DNA of 64,000 bases from Aquabacter sp. L1I39 (GTDB lineage: Bacteria > Pseudomonadota > Alphaproteobacteria > Rhizobiales > Xanthobacteraceae). Within the stretch, counting starts at the first letter, position 1. The number at the start of each line of letters is the position of its first letter. Location of the stretch: the NCBI RefSeq assembly GCF_017742835.1, contig NZ_CP072392.1:4673597-4737596 (forward strand), given 5' to 3'. The notes beneath the pieces are model-generated. The model saw nothing but the letters and a program-made list of their open reading frames with translations. It was not told the DNA's origin and made no database searches. Shown here piece after piece: positions 34,954 to 45,182 of the stretch. A program made the translations under genes and the position numbers.

Positions 34954-36332
34954 AACACGCCCAAACGCCCAGGATCGCCGTGGTCGGCGCCGGCCCGGCC
35001 GGCATCCGCGCCGCGCAGACGCTGGCGGCCGCCGGCCTCGTCCCGGTGGTGATCGACGAGGGCGCGCGGGCCGGTGGACAGATCTATCGCCGCCCGCCCG
35101 AGACCTTCGTCCGCCCGCCGGAAAGCCTTTATGGCTCGGAAGCCGCAAAGGCCGTCGCGCTTCACGCCACCTTCGATGCCATGGTGCGCGACGGGCAGGT
35201 GGTCCATCTGCCGCGCAGTTCGGTGCTCGCCATCGGCGACGGGCGGTTGCAGGTGCTCGGAGAGGACGGCTGCCATTGGGTGGCCTATGACCGGCTCATC
35301 CTCGCCACCGGCGCCACCGACCGGGTCGCCCCGGTGCCGGGTTGGGAAAGCGCGGGCGTCTACACGCTGGGCGCCATGCAGATCGCCCTGAAGGCACAGG
35401 CGGCGGCGCTGGGACGGCGGATCGTGCTCGCCGGCTCCGGGCCGCTGCTCACCTTGCTGGCCACCCAATTGGTGAAGATGGGTGCCGGCGTCGCCGCTGT
35501 GCTCGACACCGCTTCGCTCGCCCAGCAGGCGGCCGGACTGCCTGGCTTGATGGCCCGTCCCGTCTTCGCCGCGCGGGGTGTCGCCATGCGGGCGCGCCTC
35601 GGACGGCTTTACCGGGCAGGGGGCACTGTGGAGCGGATCGAAACCGATGCAACCGGCCCGGTCGCCGTGCATTGGCGTGACGGGCGCGGTCGCGCGCAGC
35701 GGACCGCCTGCGATGCGGTGGGCCTCGGCTGGCACTTGCGGGCCGAGACGCAGCTCGCGGACCTGGCGGGCTGCCCCTTCACCTATGACGCGGCCTGGCA
35801 GCAATGGCTGCCGCGCACGGACCACATGGGACGCGCCGGAAACGGCGTGTATCTCGCCGGCGACGGGCTGCGTCTGCTGGGGGCCGATGGGGCGGAGGTG
35901 TCCGGCCGGCTGGCGGCGGCGGCGTGCCTCGCGGACCTCGGCCGTCCCAGCCCCGACACCACGGCGGACCTGCGCCGGCGTGCCACCCTCGCCCGCTTCG
36001 CCGCCGGCATCGCACGGGCCTTTCCCTGGCCGGCCGATATGGTGCGCCGCCTGCCCGGCGAGACGGTGGTCTGCCGCTGTGAATCCATCACGGCGGCCCA
36101 GTTGCGCGAGGTCGTCAGCTATGGCGGGGCGGAGGCAAACCGGGCCAAGTCCCTTGGCCGGGTGGGCATGGGGCGCTGCCAGGGGCGCTATTGCCAGCTT
36201 GCCGGCGCTGAGATCGTGGCCGCGGCGGGCGGCCTGGAGGCGGCGGCCGCGGCGGGCCGCCTGCGCAGCCAGGCCCCGGTGCGGCCGGCGCCCATCGGCG
36301 CCTTTCTGGGCGAGGAGGCCATTGCCAAATGA
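34950..36332 (+). CDS. FAD/NAD(P)-binding large subunit of a flavin amine dehydrogenase (HcnB/opine oxidase alpha type)
   Basis: The 460-residue flavoprotein starts at a GTG that overlaps the previous stop. It has an N-terminal FAD motif (VVGAGPAGIRAAQ), GGQIYRRP, a second nucleotide motif (VLAGSGPLLTLLA) and GVYLAGDG. A C-terminal bacterioferredoxin-like domain has cysteines C375, C377, C410 and C415 (VVCRCES and GRCQGRYC) for another (2Fe-2S) cluster. This is the alpha subunit of opine oxidase type enzymes. The open frame in the same phase begins further upstream but there it is a shadow of hyuB. The beta subunit is probably the DAO-family protein at 29227-30348. Confidence 0.86.
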   Translation: MKHAQTPRIAVVGAGPAGIRAAQTLAAAGLVPVVIDEGARAGGQIYRRPPETFVRPPESLYGSEAAKAVALHATFDAMVRDGQVVHLPRSSVLAIGDGRLQVLGEDGCHWVAYDRLILATGATDRVAPVPGWESAGVYTLGAMQIALKAQAAALGRRIVLAGSGPLLTLLATQLVKMGAGVAAVLDTASLAQQAAGLPGLMARPVFAARGVAMRARLGRLYRAGGTVERIETDATGPVAVHWRDGRGRAQRTACDAVGLGWHLRAETQLADLAGCPFTYDAAWQQWLPRTDHMGRAGNGVYLAGDGLRLLGADGAEVSGRLAAAACLADLGRPSPDTTADLRRRATLARFAAGIARAFPWPADMVRRLPGETVVCRCESITAAQLREVVSYGGAEANRAKSLGRVGMGRCQGRYCQLAGAEIVAAAGGLEAAAAAGRLRSQAPVRPAPIGAFLGEEAIAK

Positions 36333-36529
36333 GGCGACGCCACGCCCTTGCGGGGCTTCACCCGTCGAGACCTGGGCGGGGCGCGCACCGTCAGGCTCAC
36401 GGGCAATCCATGAAATCGAAGGATCCTGAATCCTGACAGCACTGCGTGCGACAAGTCAGTTCGGATAGAACATCGGCAAAGTGTCGTGTCGATGAAAAAA
36501 TGATGCAAGACACACGGAGAGGGATGACG

Positions 36530-38113
36530 ATGAAAATCAATGCCATTGCAGGCGTTATCGCGCTTGTGTCCGTTGTCTGTAGCCCGTTGCATGCACAGAC
36601 CCTGACCATCGGGGTTCGCGGTGGGCCGGAATCCATGGACCCCCATTATTCATCGCTCGGCACCCAGGCCGAGGCGGTGAACCACATCTTCGACACGCTG
36701 GTGGCGGCCGATGAAAACCTCCAGATCAAGCCGGGCCTTGCCGTCTCTTGGAAGCCCATCGCCGACGATGTGTGGGAGTTCAAGCTGCGGCAGGGCGTGA
36801 AATTCCACGACGGGTCGGATTTCGACGCGCAGGACGTGAAATTCTCCCTGGAGCGGGTTCCGGTGGTGACCGGGCCGAGTTCCATGACCATCTTCGTGCG
36901 CCGCGTGAAGGATGTGCAGATCATCGATCCCTACACCGTTCACATCCGCACCGATGGCCCGGCCCCCGTGCTGCCCTATGACTTCGTGCGGCTCTATATC
37001 GTCAGCTCGCGGGCGGCCAAGGATTATTCGACCCGGGAAACGGCAGCGCAGGGCTTCAACAGCGGCAAGGCGGCCATCGGCACCGGGCCCTTCAAGTTCG
37101 TCAGCTGGGAGCCCAAGGGCGACCTGGTGCTCGAACGGTTCGATGGCTATTGGGGCGGCCCCGCCGCCTGGAAGAAGGTGGTGCGCAAGGAAATCCAGAA
37201 CGATTCCTCGCGGCTCGCCGCCCTCAAGGCCGGCCAGGTGGACCTGATCAACGACGTGTCGTCCATCGACTATCTCAAGCTCGGCAAGGACAGCGCGGTC
37301 AAGACGTTCGTCGGCGAGAGCGCCTACGTCATGAACCTCCAGCTCGACCAGCGGCCGGACGTGATGCCCGGCATCCGCGCCAAGGACGGCTCGCGCCTGG
37401 CCAAGAACCCGCTGACCGACATCCGGGTGCGCGAAGCCATCGATGCCGCCATCGATCGCAGGACCATGGTGGATATCGTGCTCGAAGGCCTCGGCAAGCC
37501 CGCCAAGGAAGTGCTGCCACCCGGCTTCTTCGGCTACAGCAAGGCGGTCCCCGATCCCGTCTATGATCCGGCCAAAGCCCGCAAGCTGCTCGCCGAAGCC
37601 GGCTATCCCAACGGCTTTCAGATCGATCTCTACTGCACCTCGGACCGCCTGCCCGGCGACGCCGCCATCTGCCAGGGCCTGGGCCAGATGCTCAGCGCGG
37701 TGGGCATCAAGACCAATGTGAACGCCGTGTCCAAGACCGTCTACTTCCCCGCCCAGGCCCGCGGAGAATACAGCGTCGCGATGAATGGCTGGGGCACGCT
37801 GACGGGCGAGGCCTCCAACATGCTCGGCTCGCTCTACCACACCAAGGACGATGCCAAGGGGCTCGGCGCCTATAACCGCATCAGCTATTCCGATCCCAAG
37901 CTCGATGCGCTGATCGAGCAGGGCATCATGGAGATGGACGAGGGCAAGCGCCGGGCGATCTTCGAGGAAGCGGTGACCAAGGCGACCGCCTCCAAGGTGC
38001 TGATCCCCATCGTTCAGCTCGAGTCGGTGTGGGCGGCCAAGGCCGGTCTCCTGAACTTCAAGCCCCGCACCGACCAGAACACCCTGGCGCAGTCCATCAC
38101 GCCCGCGCGCTGA
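36530..38113 (+). CDS. Dipeptide/oligopeptide-type ABC transporter, periplasmic binding protein
   Basis: The 527-residue protein is a family 5 solute-binding protein. A signal peptide spans about residues 1-22 (ending SPLHAQ), followed by LTIGVRGGPESMDPHYSS, the HDGSDFDAQDVKFSLER motif and NDSSRLAALKAGQVDLI. I chose ATG 36530 because GGAGA lies nine bases before it; ATG 36524 is too close. The gene begins the importer operon 197 bp after the flavoprotein gene and probably has its own promoter. The ligand is not known; the neighbours suggest a cyclic amide or its ring-opened product. Confidence 0.88.
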   Translation: MKINAIAGVIALVSVVCSPLHAQTLTIGVRGGPESMDPHYSSLGTQAEAVNHIFDTLVAADENLQIKPGLAVSWKPIADDVWEFKLRQGVKFHDGSDFDAQDVKFSLERVPVVTGPSSMTIFVRRVKDVQIIDPYTVHIRTDGPAPVLPYDFVRLYIVSSRAAKDYSTRETAAQGFNSGKAAIGTGPFKFVSWEPKGDLVLERFDGYWGGPAAWKKVVRKEIQNDSSRLAALKAGQVDLINDVSSIDYLKLGKDSAVKTFVGESAYVMNLQLDQRPDVMPGIRAKDGSRLAKNPLTDIRVREAIDAAIDRRTMVDIVLEGLGKPAKEVLPPGFFGYSKAVPDPVYDPAKARKLLAEAGYPNGFQIDLYCTSDRLPGDAAICQGLGQMLSAVGIKTNVNAVSKTVYFPAQARGEYSVAMNGWGTLTGEASNMLGSLYHTKDDAKGLGAYNRISYSDPKLDALIEQGIMEMDEGKRRAIFEEAVTKATASKVLIPIVQLESVWAAKAGLLNFKPRTDQNTLAQSITPAR

Positions 38114-38182
38114 ACCTGCCGCCAGGCAACCGGGACGGCCGGGCCTGCGCCCGCCGGCCCGCCGTCAAGGAGACCTTACCGG

Positions 38183-39160
38183 ATGCTCGGCTTCGTCATC
38201 CAACGTCTGATGCAGGCGCTCGCCGTAATGGCCGTCATGTCGGTGATCGTCTTCATCGGCATCCATGCCGTGGGCAATCCCGTGGACATCGTCCTTCCGC
38301 CCGAGGCCTCCCAGGCCATCCGGGCGGAGACGATCCAGCGCCTCGGCCTCGGCCGGCCGCTGTGGGAGCAGTACGGCATCTTCGTCTGGAACCTGCTGCA
38401 CGGCGATTTCGGGCGATCCTTCGTCTACAACATCCCGGTCCTCGACCTGATCGGCAGCCGCCTGCCCGCCACCACGGAACTGGTGGTGATCGCCATCACC
38501 TTCGCCACCGTGGTCGGGGTGTCGCTGGGGGTCTATGCCGGCGTCAAGCCCGCCAGCTTCGGGGCGCGGGCGGTGATGGGCGTGTCCATTCTGGGCTTTT
38601 CCGTCCCCTCCTTCTGGGTGGGGCTGATCCTCATCCTGATCTTCGCGGTCTGGCTCGGCTGGCTGCCGCCCGGGGGGCGAGGTGAGACGGTCACCGTGTT
38701 CGGCGTGCCGTGGAGCTTCCTGACCCTGGACGGGCTGGATCACCTCGTCCTGCCGGCGCTCAACCTCGCCTTGTTCAAGATGGCCATGATGATCCGCCTC
38801 GCTCGCGCCGGTACCCGGGAGACCATGCTGTCGGACACGGTCAAGTTCGCGCGCGCCGCCGGCATCTCGGAGGCGACCATCCTGCGCCGACACGTGCTGA
38901 AGCTGATCTCCATCCCCATCATCACCGTGTTCGGGCTGGAGCTTGGCTCAACCCTCGCCTTCGCGGTGGTGACCGAGACGATCTTCTCCTGGCCGGGGGT
39001 GGGCAAGCTGATCATCGATTCCATCGCCGTGCTCGATCGGCCGGTGATCGTCGCCTATCTCGTGCTCACCGCGCTCCTGTTCGTGACCATCAATCTGACC
39101 GTGGATCTCGTCTTTGCGGCGATCGATCCCAGAATCCGCACCGGGAGGCAGCTCGCGTGA
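38183..39160 (+). CDS. Dipeptide-type ABC transporter permease 1 (DppB-like)
   Basis: The 325-residue protein has six membrane spans and the DppB-type opening MLGFVIQRLMQALAVMAVMS. The periplasmic motif ETIQRLGLGRPLWEQYGIF and the cytoplasmic EAA loop (RAAGISEATILRRHVLK) are present. It pairs with the DppC-type permease, whose GTG start overlaps its stop by four bases. Confidence 0.9.
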   Translation: MLGFVIQRLMQALAVMAVMSVIVFIGIHAVGNPVDIVLPPEASQAIRAETIQRLGLGRPLWEQYGIFVWNLLHGDFGRSFVYNIPVLDLIGSRLPATTELVVIAITFATVVGVSLGVYAGVKPASFGARAVMGVSILGFSVPSFWVGLILILIFAVWLGWLPPGGRGETVTVFGVPWSFLTLDGLDHLVLPALNLALFKMAMMIRLARAGTRETMLSDTVKFARAAGISEATILRRHVLKLISIPIITVFGLELGSTLAFAVVTETIFSWPGVGKLIIDSIAVLDRPVIVAYLVLTALLFVTINLTVDLVFAAIDPRIRTGRQLA

Positions 39161-40077
39161 CCGACATTCTCGAGGCCACTGCGCCGGCCCGGCCAGCGCG
39201 GCCACCCAAGTCGCCGTTCGTGATGTTCTGGCTAGAGTTCCAGCGCAACCGCATCGCCACGGCGGCACTGGCCATCGCCCTCCTGCTGGCGCTGCTCGCC
39301 CTGTTCGCCGGGCTCGTCGCGCCGCAGGACCCCTATGACATGACCCAGCTTTCCCTGGCGGACGCCCGCCGCCCGCCGGGCTTCATCGGCACCGGCGGCT
39401 ATACCCATATCCTCGGCACGGATCCCCAGGGCCGCGACCTGCTCTCCGCGATCCTGTTCGGCCTGCGCATCTCCATCGAGATCGGGCTGGCGGCGGGGCT
39501 GCTGGCCCTGACCATCGGCGCGGTGATCGGCACGCTCGCCGCCTTCGTGGGTGGCTGGACCGAGACGCTCATCATGCGGGCGGTGGACCTCCAGCTATCC
39601 TTTCCCGCCATGCTCTTGGCGCTGGTGCTCTCGGCGCTCCTCGGGCAGGGCAAGCTCCAGCTGATCGCTGCGCTGGTGGCCGCCCAATATGCTTATTTCG
39701 CCCGCACCGCCTATGGGGCGGCCACCGCCGAACGGCGCAAGGACTATATCGAGGCCTCGCTCGCCACGCCGCTTTCGGCGCGGCGGGTCATGTTCCGGCA
39801 TCTGCTCCCCAATTGCGCGCCGCCCCTCATCGTGGTGGCCACCGTGCAGGTGGCCTCTTCCATTTCGCTGGAGGCCACGCTCTCCTTCCTGGGCCTCGGC
39901 CTGCCGGTGACGGAACCCTCCCTCGGCATGCTCATCGCCAACGGCTTTCCCTACATGATGAGCGGCCGCTACTGGATTTCCCTTTATCCCGGCCTCGTCC
40001 TGATCCTGCTCATCATGACCATCAATATCGTCGGCGATCAGATCCGCGATCAGTTGAACCCGAGGCTGCGGCGATGA
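39157..40077 (+). CDS. Dipeptide-type ABC transporter permease 2 (DppC-like)
   Basis: The 306-residue permease starts at a GTG overlapping the previous stop. It has the DppC features FWLEFQRNRIATAALAIALL, HILGTDPQGRDLLSAILFG, the EAA loop (EASLATPLSARRVMFRHLLP) and LEATLSFLGLGL. Its stop overlaps the ATG of the first ATPase gene. The longer open frame extending upstream in phase is the shadow of the first permease gene. Confidence 0.9.
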   Translation: MTDILEATAPARPARPPKSPFVMFWLEFQRNRIATAALAIALLLALLALFAGLVAPQDPYDMTQLSLADARRPPGFIGTGGYTHILGTDPQGRDLLSAILFGLRISIEIGLAAGLLALTIGAVIGTLAAFVGGWTETLIMRAVDLQLSFPAMLLALVLSALLGQGKLQLIAALVAAQYAYFARTAYGAATAERRKDYIEASLATPLSARRVMFRHLLPNCAPPLIVVATVQVASSISLEATLSFLGLGLPVTEPSLGMLIANGFPYMMSGRYWISLYPGLVLILLIMTINIVGDQIRDQLNPRLRR

Positions 40078-41053
40078 ACCCGGTGCTGGAAGTCCGCGAC
40101 CTGCAAACCAGCTTCGCCACGCACGCCGGCACTGTGAAGGCGGTGGACGGCGTCTCCTTCTCTCTCGCGGCGGGGGAGATCATCGGCCTTGTGGGCGAAT
40201 CCGGCTCGGGCAAGAGCGTCACCGGCTTTTCGCTTCTCGGCCTCATCGAGGCGCCCGGGCGGATCGTCGGCGGATCGGTGCGGCTGAAGGGGGAAGAGCT
40301 GGTCGGGATGCCGGCCCGCGCGCTGCGCCAGCGCCGCGGCCGCGACATGGCGATGATCTTCCAGGATCCCATCGCCACCCTCAATCCGCTGCTGACCATC
40401 GGTACGCAGATGGAAATGGCGCTCGCCGCCCATGAGAAGCTCTCCACGCGCGCCATGCGCGCGCGCTGTGCGGAGGCCTTGGCGCAGGTGGGCATCCCCT
40501 CCCCGCGCGACCGTCTTTCCGCCTATCCCCATCAGTTCTCAGGCGGCATGCGCCAGCGCGTGGCGATTGCCATCGCCCTGTTGCACCGGCCAGCAGTCAT
40601 CATCGCGGACGAGCCAACGACCGCGCTGGATGTCTCGATCCAGGCCCAGATCGTGTCCCAGATGAAGCACTTGGCGCGGGAGTTCGGTGTCGGCCTCATC
40701 TGGATCAGCCACGACCTTGCCGTGGTGTCGGCCATCGCCTCGCGCATCCTGGTCATGTATGCGGGACGGCTGGTGGAACAGGGGCCGACCGCCTCTGTGC
40801 TCCACGATCCCCGCCATCCCTATACGCGGGGCCTGCTGGATTCCCTGCCCTCCTCCACGCGCCCGGGAAGCCGGCTGCGGCAGATCCCCGGCGGCATGCC
40901 CTCGCTGCTCGACCTGCCGGCGAGCTGTGCCTTCCTCGCCCGCTGCGACCACGCCAGCACCGCCTGCCAAGCCCCCGTTCCCATGGAACACACCGGTGAC
41001 CGCGCCTGGCGCTGCCGCCATCCCCTCGGACCTCTCGCCGAGCGCAGGGCCTC

Positions 41054-41057
<4 letters not shown>
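40074..41057 (+). CDS. Dipeptide-type ABC transporter ATPase 1 (DppD-like)
   Basis: The 327-residue ATPase has Walker A GESGSGKS, the signature FSGGMRQRV, Walker B VIIADEPTTALD and the switch histidine in WISHDLAVV. The C-terminal oligopeptide-transporter domain carries cysteines (CAFLARCDHASTAC) that in relatives can hold an iron-sulfur cluster. It forms a heterodimer with the next ATPase, with which it overlaps by four bases. Confidence 0.9.
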
Positions 41058-42088
<1,031 letters not shown>

Positions 42089-42121
42089 CGCCGAACGCCG
42101 CTTCAGGCCGGACGCCGGGCT

Positions 42122-43027
42122 TCACCCGGCGATGCCGGAGGACAGGTCGAGGTCCAGGCAGGCCGAGCGCAGATAGTCCCGCATCAGCTCATGACTGGGG
42201 GACAAGGGCCGGTCCTTGCTGGTGAGAATGGCGATGGGAACCAGCGTCTGCGGCGCGAAGCGTCGTTTCACAATCCCCGGAAACTGCTCCCAGGGCAGCA
42301 GGCCATCGACGATGGCAATCCCCAGCCCGTCGCGCACGAAGGGCAAGGCGGTGATGGAAAGGTCGATCTCGATCGCCGGCGCATAGGCGGCATCCTCCGC
42401 CTCGGCGGCCCCTGCAAGCAGCCGCGCGGGCAAGGTGTCGGCGCGATAGGAGATGAGCGTTTCGTCGCGAATGTCGGAAAAGCCAATCACCTCCTTCTGC
42501 GCCAGCCGATGCCCCTCCGGCAGGACGCAGACCAGCTCGGCATGGCCGACCGTCTCCACGTTCAGGTCGTGATACGGCAGGTTGTTCATGACCATGCCGA
42601 GGGAGACCGTGCCGTTGCGCAGCATCTCTACGATGTTCAACATCGGCGCGATGAGGGACCGCACGACGATGTCGGGATGTGCTTCGCGGAAGTGAATGAG
42701 CGCCCTTGAGACAATGGACATGGAGGGGGGTGCGGACGCTGCGAGCTGCACGAGGCCTGTGCGTCCGTGCCTCATGTCCGCGGTGCGCCGGCGCATGGCT
42801 CCGAGCTGGGAGAAGATGTGCTCCGCCTGGGGATAGAGCTCCTCGGCCTGCTGGGTCGGGACCAATCGTCCCCGCACGCGGTCGAACAGCTTGAAACCGA
42901 GCTGGTCCTCGGCATGGAGGAGGATCTGGCTGAGGGCGGGCTGTGAGATATTGAGCATGGCGGCCGCCCGCGTGACGGTGCCGCAGCGCATGAGCATGCA
43001 GAAGACTTCAAGTTGCCGTGCGCGCAT
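42122..43027 (-). CDS. LysR-family regulator of the catabolic island
   Basis: The 301-residue protein opens with MRARQLEVFCMLMRCGTVTR and the recognition helix MLNISQPALSQILLHAEDQL, then an effector domain (GLVQLAASAPPSMSIVSRAL onward). The start at 43027 gives the standard LysR N-terminus; the open frame continues upstream through an IS remnant and was not used. It is convergent with the importer operon. Two T-N11-A boxes between the divergent oxidase and hyuA genes are its probable targets, though they lie 11.6 kb away. Confidence 0.86.
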   Translation of the reverse strand: MRARQLEVFCMLMRCGTVTRAAAMLNISQPALSQILLHAEDQLGFKLFDRVRGRLVPTQQAEELYPQAEHIFSQLGAMRRRTADMRHGRTGLVQLAASAPPSMSIVSRALIHFREAHPDIVVRSLIAPMLNIVEMLRNGTVSLGMVMNNLPYHDLNVETVGHAELVCVLPEGHRLAQKEVIGFSDIRDETLISYRADTLPARLLAGAAEAEDAAYAPAIEIDLSITALPFVRDGLGIAIVDGLLPWEQFPGIVKRRFAPQTLVPIAILTSKDRPLSPSHELMRDYLRSACLDLDLSSGIAG

Positions 43028-43257
43028 GGATCCGTCCGGGCCGTGGGCGCAGCTCCGTCCAATCGGGCGGGGTCGCTGCGGGGGCACTTTATCACCCTGG
43101 CGCGGGGGGCGGGCAACGATGCAGTTCACGTGCGGCCGGTGGGGGGAACGTCGCGGGATGCGTGAACGGCGGGCGTGTAAAGCCACCGGCTTCTGCCGCA
43201 TGACCATGAGATCCAAAGCTGTGCACGGGAATGACGCTTTGCTGCGGGAGCGGAGGA

Positions 43258-43485
43258 AGGCCATCGTGGACGACTGCACTCGCGAGTGCCGCACGCTGGT
43301 GGCGGACACGGTGCCCCCCGTTCTTGTGGATGAAAACCGAGCGGGTCCATCATCGCCTCTATGCCACCCGGGTCGAGGCCCGACGTGACCTGTTCGGGTA
43401 CATTGAGGGCTTCTACAATTCCCGCCGCCTGCACTCCGCCCTCGGCTCCATCAGCCCGGCCGAGATGGAACGCACAGCGGCTTAA
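43258..43485 (+). pseudogene. IS3-family transposase remnant (OrfB pieces)
   Basis: Two pieces of an IS3-type integrase are visible in different frames. The first (from 43258) reads VDDCTRECRTLVADT, from the middle of the catalytic domain. The second (from about 43331) reads RVHHRLYATRVEARRDLF and then YIEGFYNSRRLHSALG, the OrfB C-terminus. The sequence between them and everything upstream is lost, so the element cannot move. Confidence 0.82.
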
Positions 43486-43488
43486 CCC

Positions 43489-43513
43489 CGTCCACGTTTT
43501 CGGGGGAAGATCA
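43489..43513. mobile_element. Right terminal inverted repeat of the IS3-family element
   Basis: On the minus strand this reads TGATCTTCCCCCGAAAACGT and continues GGACG, matching the style of IS3-family ends (TGA-CCCCCGAAAA). It lies three bases after the transposase stop, as expected. No matching left end was found. Confidence 0.7.
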
Positions 43514-43592
43514 CTGCCGCGAAGCGTCTAATGGATGGACGCCGACAGTCCGGCGCGACGGCGGCCCCCGGGCTGAAATCCCATACCCGCTC

Positions 43593-44573
43593 TCAAGGCT
43601 TCGGCGACTGGCGCACCTCGACGTCGTCGCGGGCCAGGGTTTCAATCAGAAGCTGACGATCCGTCTCGAGGAGATCATAGGCCTTGAGATCGAACACGAC
43701 GGCCCTCACGCGTGAGCGATCTGTCTCGTCGGCCTGAATCTTGATCGACATGAGCCCTCTGCATGCGCGAGGCCGCGCGGGGACCTTCTTTCGCATGTCT
43801 TCTTGGTCCACAAACCTCTGGTCGATGAACGTTTCTCCGGGAACCTTATCGGGCCACTCGAGAGGGTTGTTGCCAAAAAAGTCACCAAAGCCATCATTTC
43901 TACAGGCATCCAATGCCCTCTGCAGCAAAAATCCGGCCTTGGGGCGGGACACCAACTGCCCTTCCTTATCAAAAAGGTAGTATATCTTCGTGATGTATTG
44001 TTCTTCGTAGAAGGTCGGCTCTCCGTATTTCGCCTTGATCGAAGACAGAAGATCCATCACCTTCAGCCCCTGAGGCGCCTGGATATAGCGCATCAGGCCA
44101 TAGACTCGACTGCCGGAGAGTGGGCTTGTCGTATAGACATAGAAATCATCGCACGTCTTGCTGGCGTCACCGAAGACACGGCATGCATCGCCATTGCTGG
44201 TCATGGCGATAAGGTAGGTGAAGCCCTCATACCGTGTCTCGGCAGCGCCCTTCGGACCGACCGTCATCAGGTAGGGCCATTCATTGACTTTCCGTGGGCC
44301 TCTCATCGCCGCGAGCTTTGTGCGGGCCGTCTCCATCGTATCGCCGATGCGGATGGTGAGGATGTCGGGCGTAAAGGAGGCGGGAAACGCATAGAGGCTC
44401 GCACTCACGTCCTGACGCGGCAGGACCTTTTGTGCTGCGGGCGTCCCGGCTGACGGCGCCATCGCCTGCGCCGTGGCAGGGACCGGCGCCGCAGTGATCG
44501 CGGCCGCAAGGAGCGACAGGCCGACAACGGGGGCCACCCGGCACATTGCACGAGGGGTCGGGATGCGTGGCAT
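43593..44573 (-). CDS. Hypothetical exported protein, last gene of the CHAT cluster
   Basis: I do not recognise this 326-residue protein. It has a signal peptide (hydrophobic VVGLSLLAAAITAAPVPATA near residues 15-34). A region beginning ILTIRIGDTMETARTKLAAM suggests a small alpha/beta domain, and it has paired cysteines (ACRVFGDASKTC). The ribosome binding site GGAGAT precedes the start. It is the most distal gene of a co-oriented set of twelve. Its codon use and exported character resemble the rest of the set. Confidence 0.6.
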   Translation of the reverse strand: MPRIPTPRAMCRVAPVVGLSLLAAAITAAPVPATAQAMAPSAGTPAAQKVLPRQDVSASLYAFPASFTPDILTIRIGDTMETARTKLAAMRGPRKVNEWPYLMTVGPKGAAETRYEGFTYLIAMTSNGDACRVFGDASKTCDDFYVYTTSPLSGSRVYGLMRYIQAPQGLKVMDLLSSIKAKYGEPTFYEEQYITKIYYLFDKEGQLVSRPKAGFLLQRALDACRNDGFGDFFGNNPLEWPDKVPGETFIDQRFVDQEDMRKKVPARPRACRGLMSIKIQADETDRSRVRAVVFDLKAYDLLETDRQLLIETLARDDVEVRQSPKP

Positions 44574-44681
44574 GGAGGATCTCCCATCGGGAACCGGGGG
44601 GCTGTGGCCAGCGGCGTTGATCTTCGGACGTCAGGAAAGCGGACACCCGGCCGCCTTGGCGTCGGGAGAGGCCCGCGCCTT

Positions 44682-45068
44682 TCACCTTGGGCAGCGAATA
44701 AGATGCAGTGGCTGGAAGGCGCGGCCGCCGCGTGTGATCTGCAGCACCAGCTGATCCGCGGCGAGCGGGCGCAACATGATCGCCATGGTGGCGCCACCGC
44801 CATCTTCGAGGGTGCAGCGCCCGCGATAGGAGAAGCTGCCGTCTTGCTCCTGCCGCAGGGGCGTGGCGCAGGTCATGTGGTAGTTGGCAATGCCGTCGGG
44901 CCGGATCAGAAAGGGGCCGTCGGGGCTCTCGCGATTGCAATTGCCGTCCGGGCTCCGCCAGTACCCCGCGATGCTCGCCCCGGTCTGGGCTGTTGCCATG
45001 TCCATGGCGAGGTGGCTCAGGCAGATGCTCGCGGCCATCAGCGCCAGAAGCTTGGACATATCGTGCAT
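44682..45068 (-). CDS. Small exported hypothetical protein
   Basis: The 128-residue protein has a signal peptide (SKLLALMAASICLSHLAMDM) and a mature part of about 100 residues with ASIAGYWRSPDGNC and GSFSYRGRCTLEDGG, a lipocalin-like or META-like strand pattern. It has four Cys in the mature part. AGGA lies six bases before the start. Function unknown. Confidence 0.58.
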   Translation of the reverse strand: MHDMSKLLALMAASICLSHLAMDMATAQTGASIAGYWRSPDGNCNRESPDGPFLIRPDGIANYHMTCATPLRQEQDGSFSYRGRCTLEDGGGATMAIMLRPLAADQLVLQITRGGRAFQPLHLIRCPR

Positions 45069-45182
45069 GCCACGTCCTTTCCGGTTCAGAGTGTGATGGA
45101 GATACTTGCCGGTGCCCCCATGCCGCGCGTGGCGCGGGGGAGAAAGCCCATGGTCCTGCGGGCGTCGCTCACTTAAGGTCGC

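Larger units (their letters stand above)
43028..43592. other. Gene-free region with IS3 remnant
   Basis: This 565-bp stretch contains the upstream region of the LysR gene and, from 43258, a broken IS3-family transposase with one terminal repeat. No intact gene is seen. Confidence 0.6.

Noticed and set aside
42122..43309. The longer 395-codon version of the LysR gene starting at 43309
   Set aside because: The extra N-terminal 94 residues translate intergenic DNA and part of the IS3 remnant; the LysR HTH begins normally at the ATG at 43027.
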